Below, in pieces: positions 34,826 to 46,307 of a stretch of DNA of 64,000 nucleotides (positions within the stretch are counted from its first letter, which is position 1; each line of letters begins with the position of its first letter). The translations under genes and the position numbers were made by a program. The notes under the pieces are model-generated. The model ran no database searches. It had not been told where the DNA came from and was given only the letters and a program-made list of their open reading frames with translations. The stretch comes from Odobenus rosmarus divergens (taxonomy: Eukaryota > Chordata > Mammalia > Carnivora > Odobenidae), in assembly GCF_000321225.1 (NCBI RefSeq), contig NW_004450458.1, positions 3,043,744 through 3,107,743 of the forward strand, in the 5' to 3' direction.

Positions 34826-36693
34826 ATAAACAATATGATTGGAATCACAATAGGTTTTGGTATTGCATAGCAAGGGGGTCTAACCTAAAATCTGATGATT
34901 CTAACCAAAACAAACCATGCTGATTGATCGATTTCTTTGTTCTGCCTAGATGAAAATGACTGCTAAGTTATTAAGAGGAAAGTATTTTCTCCTTCTTATC
35001 CAATACTAGCATCTTCATAATGTGCCAATCACATGTCATATGCACATTTCCATTTTGTTAAAAGCATCAAATTTAGTTTTTAAATGACATGTAGGGTGAT
35101 AGATTTCTGCACCAACAAAATGTTAAATAATATTCAAAATTTCCTGAAGTTATTTAAATGCTATCTTTATTTAATATACCCATAAAATCCTTTTCAAGTA
35201 TGCTTTTTGGAGTGTCTAAAATAGTTGTTTGACTCATGCCAGTAGTTTAGACATTCAGTGGGAAAAAAAAATCAAATGCAATTATGTGAATGGGCATAAT
35301 GTTATTGACAGAGGGGGTTAGGCTAAGCCAGAGAGCTGAGGACAGCATTTTGGCTCTGGAGTTGGTCAGATGCTCTTTTTTTTTTTTTTTTTTTAATGAT
35401 ATTCTGCAGGCTTTGGAGGAGGCTGTGGTAGAAAGACTCTAAGATATGAATTTAACCCCTGTATTCAAACCCATCAAAAAACCAGCAGAGAGATAAACCA
35501 TCTAATAAGGGTAGAAACAGTAGGGGAAAAAAATGCAACTTAATGTCTGCAGGGTGCTCTCTAGGCGATGATAAAGAAAATCATGGAAGTTTAGGGATTG
35601 TGGATCTAAAGTTGATTTATTAAACAGTCAGAAGATTTTTTTTTGCACGATATACTAGCTGTTAATGCATAAAAAAACCTGCAGGACTTCTCTGGAAATG
35701 TTTCTGTATTGATTTCATCGTTGCTTGAGTCAGATATGGACGTTTTCCTTTTATGTAAAATGCTGATGTGTACCAATTTGTGACTGGGTTTGTGCCTTCA
35801 GGAATTCTCTGTAGGGCATGAAAGTAACCATATTGTAACAGTTTGAAATTGGAAGAACCGCATTTTCCATTTATTTTCACTTACTCAGCAACAAAGTACT
35901 AAAGGCCAATGACAATCCTTCTCCTCCCAATTCATCTCATACCCAAAGACAGAGAACACCTGTGTTAATTCTTTGATATGTTGTATCCTTATTATCACTG
36001 CATTAATTCTTCTCTCTCCTGAATTCTTTCTAAAAATAGCTACTCCTTAGAGCCCAATATTTATTTACCGAGAAACATTATCTTCCAGGGAAGACAATTG
36101 CCAGGTGATGGTTCTAGCATTTTGAGTGATATTGGTTTGAAATGTCCCATACACAATGCTCAGCAGAGGATTAAGTAAAGGGGCAAGTTAAGATGTACCT
36201 TCGGTTGAAATTTATAATGCGTCTATGGTTTGTCCTTCTTTTCAAGAAAGGCTTTGCATTTTTCCTTTATTTGTGTACTTTTAATTTCTTGGATCTATGT
36301 CAATGTTTGTATACATCTTCATTAAGACGTCCTTGCAGCAACTGTGAACATTTAACAGGTAAGCCAACATAGTTCTAATCATATCTCTGTATCTGTAAAA
36401 CACAATGGATCTTGTCTTAGTCTTTGAAAGTCAAAGATCAAGCTTTTAAGAAAGGGGATTTCCTTGACAGATCGGTGCCCAGGTGCTGTTTGTGACCATT
36501 CAACATGTCCACTGTATAGTAAAAAATAGCTGAGCCTCCCTTTATGGGGCACTGAGTGAGTGGACTCTACCTGGGCTCATGAACATTTTATGTCCTTAAC
36601 ATTTCTGAGCTATTAGAGCTCAAAAATACAAAAATAAAACAAGAAGAAAACACAGTACAATGAGTCAACTACTTACAAGTTTCTAAGCAATAA
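34826..36693. other. No recognised element apart from a poly-T tract
   Basis: AT-rich sequence. A 19-T run lies at 35376-35394. No supportable gene or transposon. Confidence 0.5.
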
Positions 36694-36815
36694 AAATTTA
36701 TCTATATATATGTGTGTATGTATATATTTATTTATATATGTATCTACCTATCTATCTATATCCATTATCTATCCATTATCTATCTATCTATCTATCATCT
36801 ATCATCTATCTATGT
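36694..36815. repeat. (TATC)n microsatellite with TA/TG-rich lead
   Basis: A TATATATGTGTG stretch leads into imperfect TATC/CATC tetranucleotide repeats, about 15 units with ATTATC and ATCATC interruptions, from roughly 36741 to 36811. Confidence 0.92.
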
Positions 36816-36974
36816 AAACAATGATAGGGAAGGAGTATGGCTGTAGGAAATTAACTAAATGTGAACCTCTGAGTTTGACTGATCTTTTAGGTTTGCTCTC
36901 TTCAATTACAAACATCATATTAGACTCAAGGGACACACTCCTTACCCCCAATAAAGATTTGAATCCAGGTAAGG

Positions 36975-37215
36975 CAAAATTTAAGAGTGTAAACTATCCT
37001 GGGTTCAAACCCCATTTCTGCTTTTGCTCTCTGTGATCTAGAGTATGTTATTAATCTTACTGAAACTCCTTAGAAAGACTTACTGTAAAGCAGGAAACAA
37101 TGACAATATCTACCTCATGGAGTTTTGGTGATGAGTAAGCTAATCCATATGAAGTGCTTAGCTCAGAGCCTGATAACATTAGGTAAAAGCCTGGTGAATA
37201 TTAGGGAACTATTAC
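36975..37215 (+). repeat. MIR SINE, sense, near full length
   Basis: Words in order: 'taagagtgtaaactatcctg', 'ggttcaaaccccatttctgc' (pol III B-box region), 'tctctgtgatctagagtatg', 'atgacaatatctacctcatg', 'gagttttggtgatgagtaag', 'agtgcttagctcagagcctg'. The frame 36821-37036 runs into it and is spurious. Confidence 0.85.
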
Positions 37216-38033
37216 TATATTAAATAAAACCATTGATTGATTTCTGCTTACTACCATACTTGAGTGATGAAATTTTCAAAAAAACATTTTTATTAAACAT
37301 TGGAGTTTATTTTTTGAAGCCACTGTAACTCAGAGACTATTTGTGTTCACTTATGTAAGATGCACACATGCACACAAACATATAAATCAAAAAGACAACT
37401 TAAAACTGTGTGTAACTGCAGTTATTTAAAAAGGAATTTAGCTAAAAATACAAGAGCACTGTGTCTATAAATTCTTGATGATAAAATACAGGTTATAAAG
37501 AGAAAATAAATGTATCAAAATGATACGGCAATATATTACTCTCTTTAAGAGTGATGGTGAACACGGTATCTATTTAACTTTATGGGTCATTATATTTTAG
37601 ATGCCTATTTAGTAAACAACTCATAAATTAATAGCTAAATTAAAGAAAATGATAAAGTTTTACTCAGATTGTGGATTTCTACCATTTAAAAGGCAAAGAG
37701 AATGTATTTATAATTTATAGCAAATATTGACACATTAAATTTCTTCCTGTTATTTTTATTATACTATCATTTTATTTTAAAAAAATCATTGTTTCCACCT
37801 TTCCATTAAACTTCCCACATTTGTTTTAGTTCTTTGTTCTCTCTCCTCTCTCACTGCTTGGAAGCCTTTTTTTTTTAAATTTGCATTATTTTTTGTAGTT
37901 CTCCTTAAAAATACAACATGCACCCACAGAACTTTTAGAGCTAATATTCACCACCCTTCTTACCAACAATAGATAAACAAAAAAAGAGGACTGAGGAAAA
38001 TATACATCAGAAGGAAGAAGTAGAATATGGATT
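37216..38033. other. No recognised element
   Basis: AT-rich sequence with T runs near 37868 and 37783; no element placed. Confidence 0.5.
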
Positions 38034-38267
38034 TGAATATTATAAAGTCTTTTATTTTTTTAAGATTTTTTAATTTATTTGTTTGACAGAAAGAGACACA
38101 GCGAGAGAGGGAACACAAGCAGGGGGAGTGGGAGAGGGAGAAGCAGGCTTCCTGCTGAGCAGGGAGCCCGATTCCGGGGGCTCGATCGTAGGACCATGGA
38201 ATCATGACCTGAGCTGAAGGCAGATGCTTAACAGACTGAGCCACCCAGGCGTCCTGAACATTATAAA
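38034..38267 (-). mobile_element. CAN-SINE (arctoid type), antisense, with TSD
   Basis: The body 38047-38254 runs from 'tttttttaagattttttaat' through 'aagcaggcttcctgctgagc' to 'ctgagccacccaggcgtcc'. The TSD is 13 bp with one mismatch: tgaatattataaa at 38034-38046 and tgaacattataaa at 38255-38267. The antisense frame 37960-38244 is SINE translation. Confidence 0.96.
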
Positions 38268-38850
38268 ATCTGTATCAAGTAGTCGAGAGGCAGGAAGCAG
38301 ACCAGCTACATCAGCAGAGTGCATTCAATATAAAGTGAGGATAACTAGCTATAAAGTTGTCAATGAGGTAACTAAAAAGATGAAAACCAAAGATATTACA
38401 GAGGTATGGATTCTGGAAGTAGCTACCCACCCTAGGGCTGAGGGCGAAAAGCAGGAGGCTGGAAATAGGAAAGCTGGGGAGCCTGGAAGGAAGCAGCTGG
38501 TTCTTTTATTGTCGTAGAAACCACAAACTAGATGTAGCCGCTTCTGCCAGAAGGCCCTACCTGGGCTGCATGACATGAGGTCACAGGGACTGCAAGCACA
38601 GAGCAGAGCCACAGGGAGCCCACAAGAAAGACCCGGGAAAGAGAAGTCCCCTCTCCCTGCCCCAGCCTCGGCCACCACCTTCTGGCATCTCCATCCCAGA
38701 GTCTAACAAGAAACCAGAGCGCAAATCAGATGTGAGGCACAGAGTCCACGCCCTGCCTCCCAGAGCATCACAAAGAAGGGTGGGTCTGGCCCTGAGAAGA
38801 GGCAGTAACTTAATAACTGGAGCAAACTTCAGTACAGATTTCTGTATCTG
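38268..38850. other. Unclassified GC-moderate block, possible old LTR
   Basis: From 38400 to 38800 GC content rises and the text has an LTR-like feel (for example 'aaagacccgggaaagagaag', 'tcccagagcatcacaaagaa'), but no family could be named and no TG...CA ends or partner LTR were found. The frames 38224-38517 (+) and 38349-38678 (-) overlap on opposite strands and are not convincing. Confidence 0.35.
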
Positions 38851-39000
38851 AGTGGCAAAGTTGAATCTGAGCCTTGCTCTTTGGAAGAAAAAAAAGAAAA
38901 AGAAAGAAAAAAGTAGAGTGATCAGAAATCAGTGCAGTCATTATTTTCAGAAAGCTGTTTTCTGCTTTTCCCTGTTTGTCTTCTTGTGTTTCAGGAAAGC

Positions 39001-39227
39001 TAAAGTCAGGACATCGGGCGCCTGGGTGGCTCAGTTGGTTAAGCGACTGCCTTCGGCTCAGGTCATGATCCTGGAGTCCCTGGATCGAGTTCCGCATCAG
39101 GCTCCCTGCTCAGCGGGGAGTCTGCTTCTCCCTCTGATCCTCCTCCCTCTCGTGCTCTCTATCTCTCTCATTCTCTCTCTCTCAAATAAATAAATAAAAT
39201 CTTTAAAAAAAAATAAAGTCAGGACAT
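39001..39227 (+). mobile_element. CAN-SINE (arctoid type) with perfect TSD
   Basis: The body 39015-39213 reads 'cgggcgcctgggtggctcag', 'ttggttaagcgactgccttc', 'ggctcaggtcatgatcctgg' and ends 'aataaataaataaaatcttt' plus A9. The TSD is a perfect 14 bp, taaagtcaggacat, at 39001-39014 and 39214-39227. It is among the least diverged copies in the window. The frame 38852-39193 is spurious. Confidence 0.97.
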
Positions 39228-39675
39228 TGGAGTACAAGTAAGAAAATATTCAAGGCTCCAAGACAATAAGATTAGGTCAAAGGGAGAAAAATAAAAACAA
39301 AAGATTATAAGAAACATACAACCACGTTGAGTTACAAAATATAAGTTGTTAAACCCATCTCAACTAGGAAAAGTGTGCTGTGTGTCTCAGAACAGACACA
39401 CACAAAAGCAGCTAATCCCCCATCAGTGGAATGACAGAGATGCTGGGGTCCTACTTTCCGGTTCTCAAACTACTTCCAGAAGAGCGATTCCTGACTTATG
39501 AGCTTGGGTGCTAAAGTTGTTGCTACTTTGTAGTCAAGTTCAATAAGGCTTTCTCTGAAAGTGAGGTATTGGAAGCAGTTTTAGTTGTCCAGTATTTGTG
39601 ACAATTCTCATATCATGTGCCTTCCTGAGTGACGGACATTGTCTCTGACTGGAAATGTTGAAAATTCCAGATACA
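39228..39675. other. No recognised element
   Basis: Unclassified DNA between the SINE and a poly-T tract. Confidence 0.5.
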
Positions 39676-40370
39676 TTTTTTTTTTTTTTTTTTTTTTTTG
39701 GTGACAGGCATGCTGGCTGCAGCTCATAGTGTCTAGTGCTTCAGGGCCCCAGGCCTTGGAGTTCTCATGGGACAAGTTCTGTTGCCTGACTGATTGGTGC
39801 ATGGTCCTTACTGGAGAGACTCTGGCTTCTCCCGTGTCTCAATGTCTTCTCTCCTTCTTCTTGGTCAGCCAACCACTCAACTAGACTGCATTTGTCATCT
39901 TCTCTCTCTGCCGACCCCTCCAGGTTTGCACAGTCAGACCTAAGTCACAGTGAACCACAAGGTGGGTTCAAAGTGAACATTCTGAGGAAGATGGTTCAGA
40001 CATCTGAATTTGCCAACTTCAGAGGCCCCTGCCTGACTGAGTGAAGGGCGGTATGGTCTTATCTTCAAAACTCTCCCATTTTCAGCTGTCCACTGGGGGT
40101 CCTGCCTCAGAGTCTCAGCTGGAGGAAGGACTGGTAGGTTCCTAGAGGAGTCCTGCCCGCTTCCAAGCTTGTTATTCTCTTCATTACCTCTCAGACTGTC
40201 CAAGGGAGCCTTTCTCTGCCTGCCTCCCAGTGTTCAGCTGTGCCTTGGCAGCAAGACCTCTCACCTGAGAGGAGGTCTCCATGATAGAAGCCAGAGTAGA
40301 TTTCACCATCTATGTGTCTGTTCAGTTAACAGCTTTGCTGTTTACTACCTGCCATCTTAGGATGCGTATC
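39676..40370 (-). other. Poly-T tract then unclassified segment; possible antisense retrocopy
   Basis: A run of 24 T (39676-39699) is followed by about 670 bases of GC-moderate DNA unlike the flanks. Read on the minus strand this ends in a poly-A, as a retrocopy or nonLTR element would. Antisense frames exist at 39940-40203 (87 codons) and 39608-39802, the latter translating the poly-A as poly-Lys. No parent gene was recognised and no TSD was found, so this stays a suggestion. Confidence 0.3.
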
Positions 40371-40585
40371 TTTTCTCTGCCTTAAATCTCATACAAGAGG
40401 TCAATACATATTTGAAATTAACAAAAATACAATAAATGTCTGCAATGAAAAAAGAAAAGTATGATCTTGTGGCCAACTTCTCCCCAACAGAAGGTAAGAA
40501 GTGTGCCTCTGAGGGTCTTGGGCACCCTGACTGTCCTGGGCACCCCGCTTCTATATTAGCTGAGCACACTGATTAGGCAGGTCAT

Positions 40586-40732
40586 GAGCATAAAAACATC
40601 AGTTTAATTTTTAAAAAAGATTATAAAAACAAGGTCTGTAGCATTGTTTTATTCATTAGGGTGTTCACTCAGAATAATTTTGGAAACAATTTTATTTATT
40701 GAGGTAATATTGGCATATAACATTATATCAGT
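40586..40732. repeat. Local direct duplication, copy 1
   Basis: This segment is similar to 41665-41814. Shared words include 'aaaacaaggtctg', 'agggtgttcactcagaat', 'ttttggaaa', 'ttattgaggta' and 'taacattatatcagt'. The copies are offset by about 1,080 bases. Similarity includes both non-repeat DNA and the first ~45 bases of an L1 3' end. Confidence 0.85.
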
Positions 40733-41664
40733 GGCTGGTAGCTCTCACTCTTGTGACAATGACTATTCTCTGGCCTATTCCCTTTCCTAATTTTTTATCT
40801 CCGCCAGTAGCCCTATCCAGCCTGCTGCCAACCAGTGAGGGATGATGTGTCTTCCCTTATGGTCTTGATTTGGGAGGTGTATCTTCGCATTTCTGTACCA
40901 CTATGAAGGCTACCCTCCATCTCCATCCGGGACATTTTCATTTCTTTAAAAATAAAATGATTCTGTTGAAGTTTTAGTTGAACAAATAGTTGAAGTTTAG
41001 AAACTCCCCACTGATACTTAGATGTGACCTCAAATCTTTTCTTTTACCAGGAAATACTCCCAAGACTCTACTTGTTTACTTTCATTTTTCAAGAGGTTTG
41101 GAGTCCTTTGAAAATATTAAGGGAATATATTTTTGAAAATTTATCAACAAATTCTTTTTTGACTTTAATAGAAAATTTTATTTTATATATTGTCATTATA
41201 CATTAGTCTTTAATTTTCAAAATTCTGCCATCGCGTACAGTTTTCTACTTTTAAGTCTTCCTGGGATATCTTTTTAGCAAACCTAAGCATGAACAAAAAT
41301 GCAAAAGAACAAAGTGATCTAATTACAAATGCACCACTTACAATGATATGAAAATTGGTTTAAAATATGTTCAAAGTTGTATCGTTAATATCTTACCCTA
41401 AAAAATGTGGAAAATCAAAAGCATGAACTCTGAGATCATTTCCAGACCTAAGGACAAGAAACAGAAGTCTTATCTTCCTCCTCACCAGTAAGTCATCAGG
41501 AGAGTTAGAGTCTCCCAGTTCAGTTGAGGACCTGCGTTTCCCCAGGTTATCCTGTCCAACAGTAGACATAGTTCTACAATTCAACCAATGGTACACCGAA
41601 ACTGTTTGGTTTCCGCAAACCACACCCTTCACTAAAGAAAGCCTTAGGATACCATCATCATTTA
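40733..41664. other. No recognised element
   Basis: Unclassified DNA between the two duplicated segments. The frames 41024-41206 (+) and 41393-41671 (-) have no recognisable homology. Confidence 0.5.
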
Positions 41665-41814
41665 TGAGCACAAAAAATCAATTCCATTATTTAAAAATTA
41701 CCAAAACAAGGTCTGCAGTATTATTTTAATTATTCATCAGGGTGTTCACTCAGAATTCTTTTGGAAATATTCTTTTTCTTTATTGAGGTAGAACTGACAC
41801 GTAACATTATATCA
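41665..41814. repeat. Local direct duplication, copy 2
   Basis: Partner of 40586-40732. It spans the left TSD and the beginning of the L1 at 41777, so the duplication post-dates that L1 insertion if copy 1 derives from copy 2. Confidence 0.85.
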
Positions 41815-43026
41815 GTTTCAGGTGTACAACATAATGATTTGATATTTGTATACACTGCTAAATGATCACCACAATAAATCTAATTACCATCTGTCACCAT
41901 ACAAAGTGTGGTTTTTTTCTTGGGATGATAACTTTAAGGATTTAGTCCCTTGGTAATTTACGTATACACTACATATTATTGACTATAGTCACTATGCTTT
42001 GCATTACATCCTGTGACTTATTTATCTTATAAATGGAAGTTTGTCCTCTCGACTCCCTTAACCTATTTCACTCATCCCCACCAAAAAATTGGCATCCCCA
42101 GTCCACATTCCCTGAGAGCACCTCTGTAGCCCCTGTGTGCGGTAAACCTGAAGTCTGCCCTCAGGCTGAAACTCCAGGATAAGTTAATAGACCTTTTTCA
42201 CATCAAGACTAGAAGTGTATTTCAGTTTGCGGTCTGTGTGGGACCCTGGGGGTGGTAGCCTGCTAAAAACAGTCATTCTGGTTGTTACAGTCCCATGGGA
42301 CACAGAAACACAATTTATGCCCCCACCCATGGCCATCAGAGCTAGGCCATCAGGGAGACTCCCTAGTTAGTCCCTGTGCCCATTGGCTTTAGTGCAGCAG
42401 CAGGAGAACACAGGGGTGGGGCATGCCTCTGGCTTTAGCCAGATAGCAGGAGATTACAAGAATTGCATTTGCATGCCTGAGAGAGCCAGGTAGAGCGTCC
42501 CAGAGGGCCTTTGCCCCTCCAGCAGCCTCTGTAAGATTAGCAAATGGGTTTCCTTCAGAAATAGTCTAGGCACTTTTCCAACCGTTGCTTTTATGTTGAG
42601 CACTGGGGTGAGTGAGGCTGCCTGCAATCCCTTAAAGGGTGGTATCTCAATCCTCTACAGCCATGTGGGACAGAAGTCCCTCGGTTTTTCAAAGCTAGAC
42701 ATTTTGGGAACTCATCTCTCCAGTGCAGGCTCCAGGGGTTGGGGTGAAAGCCATGGGACACAAACCTCTAGCTCCTGAGGGAGTAACTCCTGCTTTGTGA
42801 GATCCCTCTCAATTACGGGTCACTATGCCAGAGTGGGCTTTTAGAAAGACCATCTTTGTCCCTCTTACAGACCCTTTTATTCTCTGTTGTGGAACAGTAG
42901 TTTTCAGGTCTTTGTTAGAGGGAATTACTCCTCAAGTAGCTGTATATTTGATGTGTCCATGGGAGAAGGTGAGTTTAGGATCTTTCTATGCTGCCATCCT
43001 GGACTACTTCCCAGGAATATTCTTTT
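41763..43026 (-). mobile_element. ORF-less L1: 3'UTR joined to 5'UTR, one TSD
   Basis: Left part 41777 to about 42085 is antisense L1 3'UTR ('ttattgaggtagaactgaca', 'gtttcaggtgtacaacataa', 'gactatagtcactatgcttt'). Right part, about 42110-43013, is antisense L1 5'UTR: read on the minus strand it starts 'gtccaggatggcagcataga', 'aagatcctaaactcaccttc', then 'gacacatcaaatatacagct', 'agagggatctcacaaagcag', 'tggagcctgcactggagaga'. ORF1 and ORF2 are absent. A direct repeat flanks the whole: ggaaatattctttt (41763-41776) and ggaatattctttt (43014-43026). This indicates a single insertion of about 1.24 kb. Confidence 0.75.
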
Positions 43027-43384
43027 AATAAGAATTTAATAATACTTATGGTTGTATGGTTTAAAAACTCCAGAGGACACAAGATTTTCCCCTCGTTTAC
43101 TGGAAAAGATTTCTTTCTGAGCTATAAATATTACAATCCTAACCCTTATAGATGACTTCTGGTGATATAAAAGACCAAGAAGATAATTTTTCAGAAGAGA
43201 TATTTACCGATATTCCCTAGGAATAAGTAGCATTTAAAGAACTATATACTCTTATGTTGATTTAAATGAAGTGGCTGAGACTCAAACCAACCATATTGAC
43301 CTATAAAACGGCCATTTCCTCTGGATCAGCCTAACCTTGTGCCTGGTTGAAGTATATACTACATGCTTATGGCATCTTATAGTT

Positions 43385-43560
43385 GCAGTCCTTCAGTATG
43401 TGTGACCTTCTTTGATCCCTAAAATAATCCACTTTTTGGTGGGGAAACCATTACTATTCCCTTTTTACAGATGAGAAATCCATTCTTTAGAAAGATAAAA
43501 TGGCCAGGCCCAGGTCATGTCACGCCAAAGAAGGAGCTGGTGCTTCTGTCCACACTCAGA
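43385..43560 (-). repeat. MIR SINE, antisense
   Basis: The words 'ataatccactttttggtggg', 'attccctttttacagatgag', 'aaatccattctttagaaaga' and 'ggcccaggtcatgtcacgcc' fit the antisense MIR core. Confidence 0.58.
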
Positions 43561-43934
43561 GCTCCCTGCAGTAACAGGGCCTCCCTGTCTGGGTGTGTGG
43601 ATTTTTAGCGCAAGGATGCTCAGCCAGGGAGGTGGATAAAGGCTGAAATAGAGGCTGTGCTCTGTCCCCTGGGATGGGGTGCGCTTTTCTAATGTACACC
43701 AAAATCTGGTCAGATGTAAACAGAAACAAAATCATTTCCTGATGACAGGACTAATCCATCTTAAAGTGGTCTCATTAATAAGGTTTGAGTTGTTTTGCCA
43801 ATGGAGGGAAGGCTGTTGAGCTACTGTGTTATATGGTGTGGTCCTCTTGGTTTGTCACAACTTTGTTTCTTAACTTTTTATGGGCATTCTCATTGTGTAA
43901 ATTACCATATAACATAAGGAGGTAAGAAGTGTGG

Positions 43935-44415
43935 TCAGCAGAATTCTTAAATGGCTCCTCGAGTTTCTGCCCCCTGGTATATGTGCTCCATATTCACCTT
44001 CCCTTCAGTATGGACAGAACCTATGAATATGTCAGGATAGTCACGCCCATGATTGCCTTATGTAAGTCTCTTTCTTAGTCTCTTAGATGGAGAAAGATTC
44101 TCCTGCTGGCTTTTATGAAGTAATCTGTCAAGTTATGAGGCAGCTTCAGGAGCTGGGAATGACACTCAGCAGATAGCCAGCAAAAAAAACCCAGGGACCT
44201 CAGTCCTACAACCTCAAGGAACTGAATTCTGTGAACAACCAGTGTGCTTGGAAGAGGACCTTGAGCTCCAAATAATACCTTGATGTCAGCCTGCTAAGAC
44301 CCTGTGGAAAGAACCCACCTAGTCTGTACCTGAGACTATGGGAAAAAAGTTTTGTCTTGTTTTAAATCCTGAAGTTTGTCATAATTTGTTATGCAGCAAT
44401 AAAATACTAAGATAA
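43935..44415 (+). repeat. MLT1-like (ERVL-MaLR) solo LTR
   Basis: The element reads 'ccccctggtatatgtgctcc', 'acagaacctatgaatatgtc', 'gggacctcagtcctacaacc', 'tcaaggaactgaattctgtg', 'cttggaagaggaccttgagc', 'ttgatgtcagcctgctaaga' and ends 'ttgttatgcagcaataaaat' 'actaagata'. This is the ordered layout of an MLT1-type LTR as remembered. No internal retroviral sequence or second LTR is present, so it is a solo LTR. Exact subfamily not assigned. Confidence 0.75.
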
Positions 44416-46053
44416 GGAGAAAGTGCATCCAATTAATTAATGGTTGGACTAGATGGGGATCAGATTCAGTTATATAAATATTCATTCTGTGGTCCTAAAT
44501 TTAAGCGTTGCATGTATCTATGTGAAGGAAATGACCCATAACCCACTATTTTAAACATAAACGTGATACATCAGCATATACTTTTTACTTATTTAGTCTC
44601 TCTAAAACAACATAAAAATATACCTTATATTCTATGATTGGTACATACACATATTTGCTGTTTTAATTATTATAAAACATGTAAAATAATGTTTTGTTTT
44701 ATTTTATAATACAGAAAGTTTAAAGAAATGCAGTTTTGTTAGTTTTTTTAAACATAAAATAAACAGTTGCTGGGCTATGATATTAGATTTTATTGAGATC
44801 TGTATGGTCCTGTTTGTGTGTGTTAACTCCACACTATAGATGAATAAATTAAACCATAAATTAGTTGAAATAATGGGCGAAGAACTAGTAATTGGCAATA
44901 TTTGACAATGAACTTAGCTTTTCTGACTCCTAAGTTCAAGATTATTTGATCATAACACACCTACAAAAGTAAAACAAAAGAAAATATAAAATAAGCATAA
45001 TACAGAAAACTAGAGTTTTTCTCACAATAGCAAAACTAACAAGAGAATACTTTGATTAAGAGTGGTGATGTTGGTGAGTGTGGTATATAAACTGGTTTCC
45101 TTCCTATGTTAGAGCTTCAGGTGCTTGGGATTAATCTCTTAAAAGAATTCTCCTAATTCCACTCCTTGTTAATTGTCCAGAATAACATTTTTGACCTTGT
45201 TGATGATGATTCAATTTGTAGAAGCCTTGCTTCTTCAGAATTCTTAGCTTTTTGCTCATCCTTTGAGTAGATGTTTTAGATTGTCTCAACGGTTTTGGAG
45301 TCTGTCCTCACTTAAGTTAGTGGCTTGTTTTCTCCTTGCTTCTGGAACTCTAATCTACTTTACGCCCTGGATCCTCCTAGAAGGTGCCAAGGGCACCTTG
45401 GGTTCAATCATAGGCCTATTCAGTCCAGGTTCTACTGCTCACAATGAGAGGTAAAAGTTTGAACATTAAACCAATGAGCTATGTCCAGTATTTGTTTGCT
45501 TCATATAAAGTATGCAAAATAAATGGCTTTATCTATAGAAGTAACTTGCTAATTTTATAAATGCTTAATTACTGAAATATTTTTTTTCATAAATTAGGTA
45601 TCTAATTATAATCCCATGGGGTATTGGGAGGTAGACTCTGTAATCAATCAGCTAAGAGATATCCATTACACAGGTGTTTAAGAATTATAAGTTCCATATT
45701 ATAGAGAAAAATATAGGCCAGAAGAAAAGAGCAGTATTTTTGCATTTTTCATAACAAAAGCGGATACCAATACAATGAACAAGTATAGCATAAATTCAAA
45801 TATTTTATTTTGTAATGGCTTCAATTAATTCTGGGATAATGTGTTTCCATTTGAAGCATCTATATCAAAAATAAAATCAGGTCTTAAAAAATTGGAAGGT
45901 TTTAAAAAATTTGATTGCTAGTCACTTAAATTCATTTTAGATATAATCTAAACCTACATAACATTATCTAAAATAAAATATAATTGATTATTTTATAATC
46001 TGTGAAGAAAATACATTTCAAGGTAATGTGCATAGGATGATAATAATTTATGT
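44416..46053. other. No recognised element
   Basis: AT-rich DNA; 45160-45470 is somewhat more complex but unclassified. The frame 45263-45454 (+) has no recognisable domain. Confidence 0.5.
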
Positions 46054-46307
46054 AAAAAATTCTGGTGGAGGGGCTCCCAGGTGGCTCAGTTGGTTAAGCG
46101 ACTGCCTTTGGCTCAGGTCATGATCCCAGGGTCCTAGGATCGAGCCCCACATCAGATTCCCTGCTGGGCTGGAAACCTGCTTCTCCCTCTCCCACTTCCC
46201 CTGCTTGTGTTCCCTCTCACGCTGTCTCTTTCTCTCTCTGTATCAATTAAATAAATAAATAACATCTTAAAAAAAAAGAGCAAAAATTAAAAAAAAAATC
46301 TGGTGGA
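46054..46307 (+). mobile_element. CAN-SINE (arctoid type) with TSD and double A-tail
   Basis: The body starts at 46070 with GGGGCTCCCAGGTGGCTCAG and includes 'gcgactgcctttggctcagg'. The tail 'aataaataaataacatctta' is followed by A9, 'gagcaaaaatt' and a second A run. The TSD, aaaaaattctggtgga (46054-46069) and aaaaaatctggtgga (about 46293-46307), differs by one base of length. Confidence 0.94.

Noticed and set aside
36741..36811. Regular repeats that might suggest a CRISPR-like array
   Set aside because: They are tetranucleotide microsatellite units without spacers, in an animal genome.
37005..37025. tRNA-like B-box word in 'gggttcaaacccca'
   Set aside because: It belongs to a MIR SINE, whose 5' part is tRNA-derived; no cloverleaf can be formed, so it is not a tRNA gene.
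38268..38850. Complete LTR or ERV
   Set aside because: GC content and style suggest an LTR, but no terminal motif, partner LTR or retroviral coding sequence was found, so it is listed only as unclassified.
38852..39193. 113-codon frame
   Set aside because: More than half is CAN-SINE sequence read through by chance. The same SINE-derived peptide (starting AWVAQ) recurs at 31169-31456 and 47845-48054.
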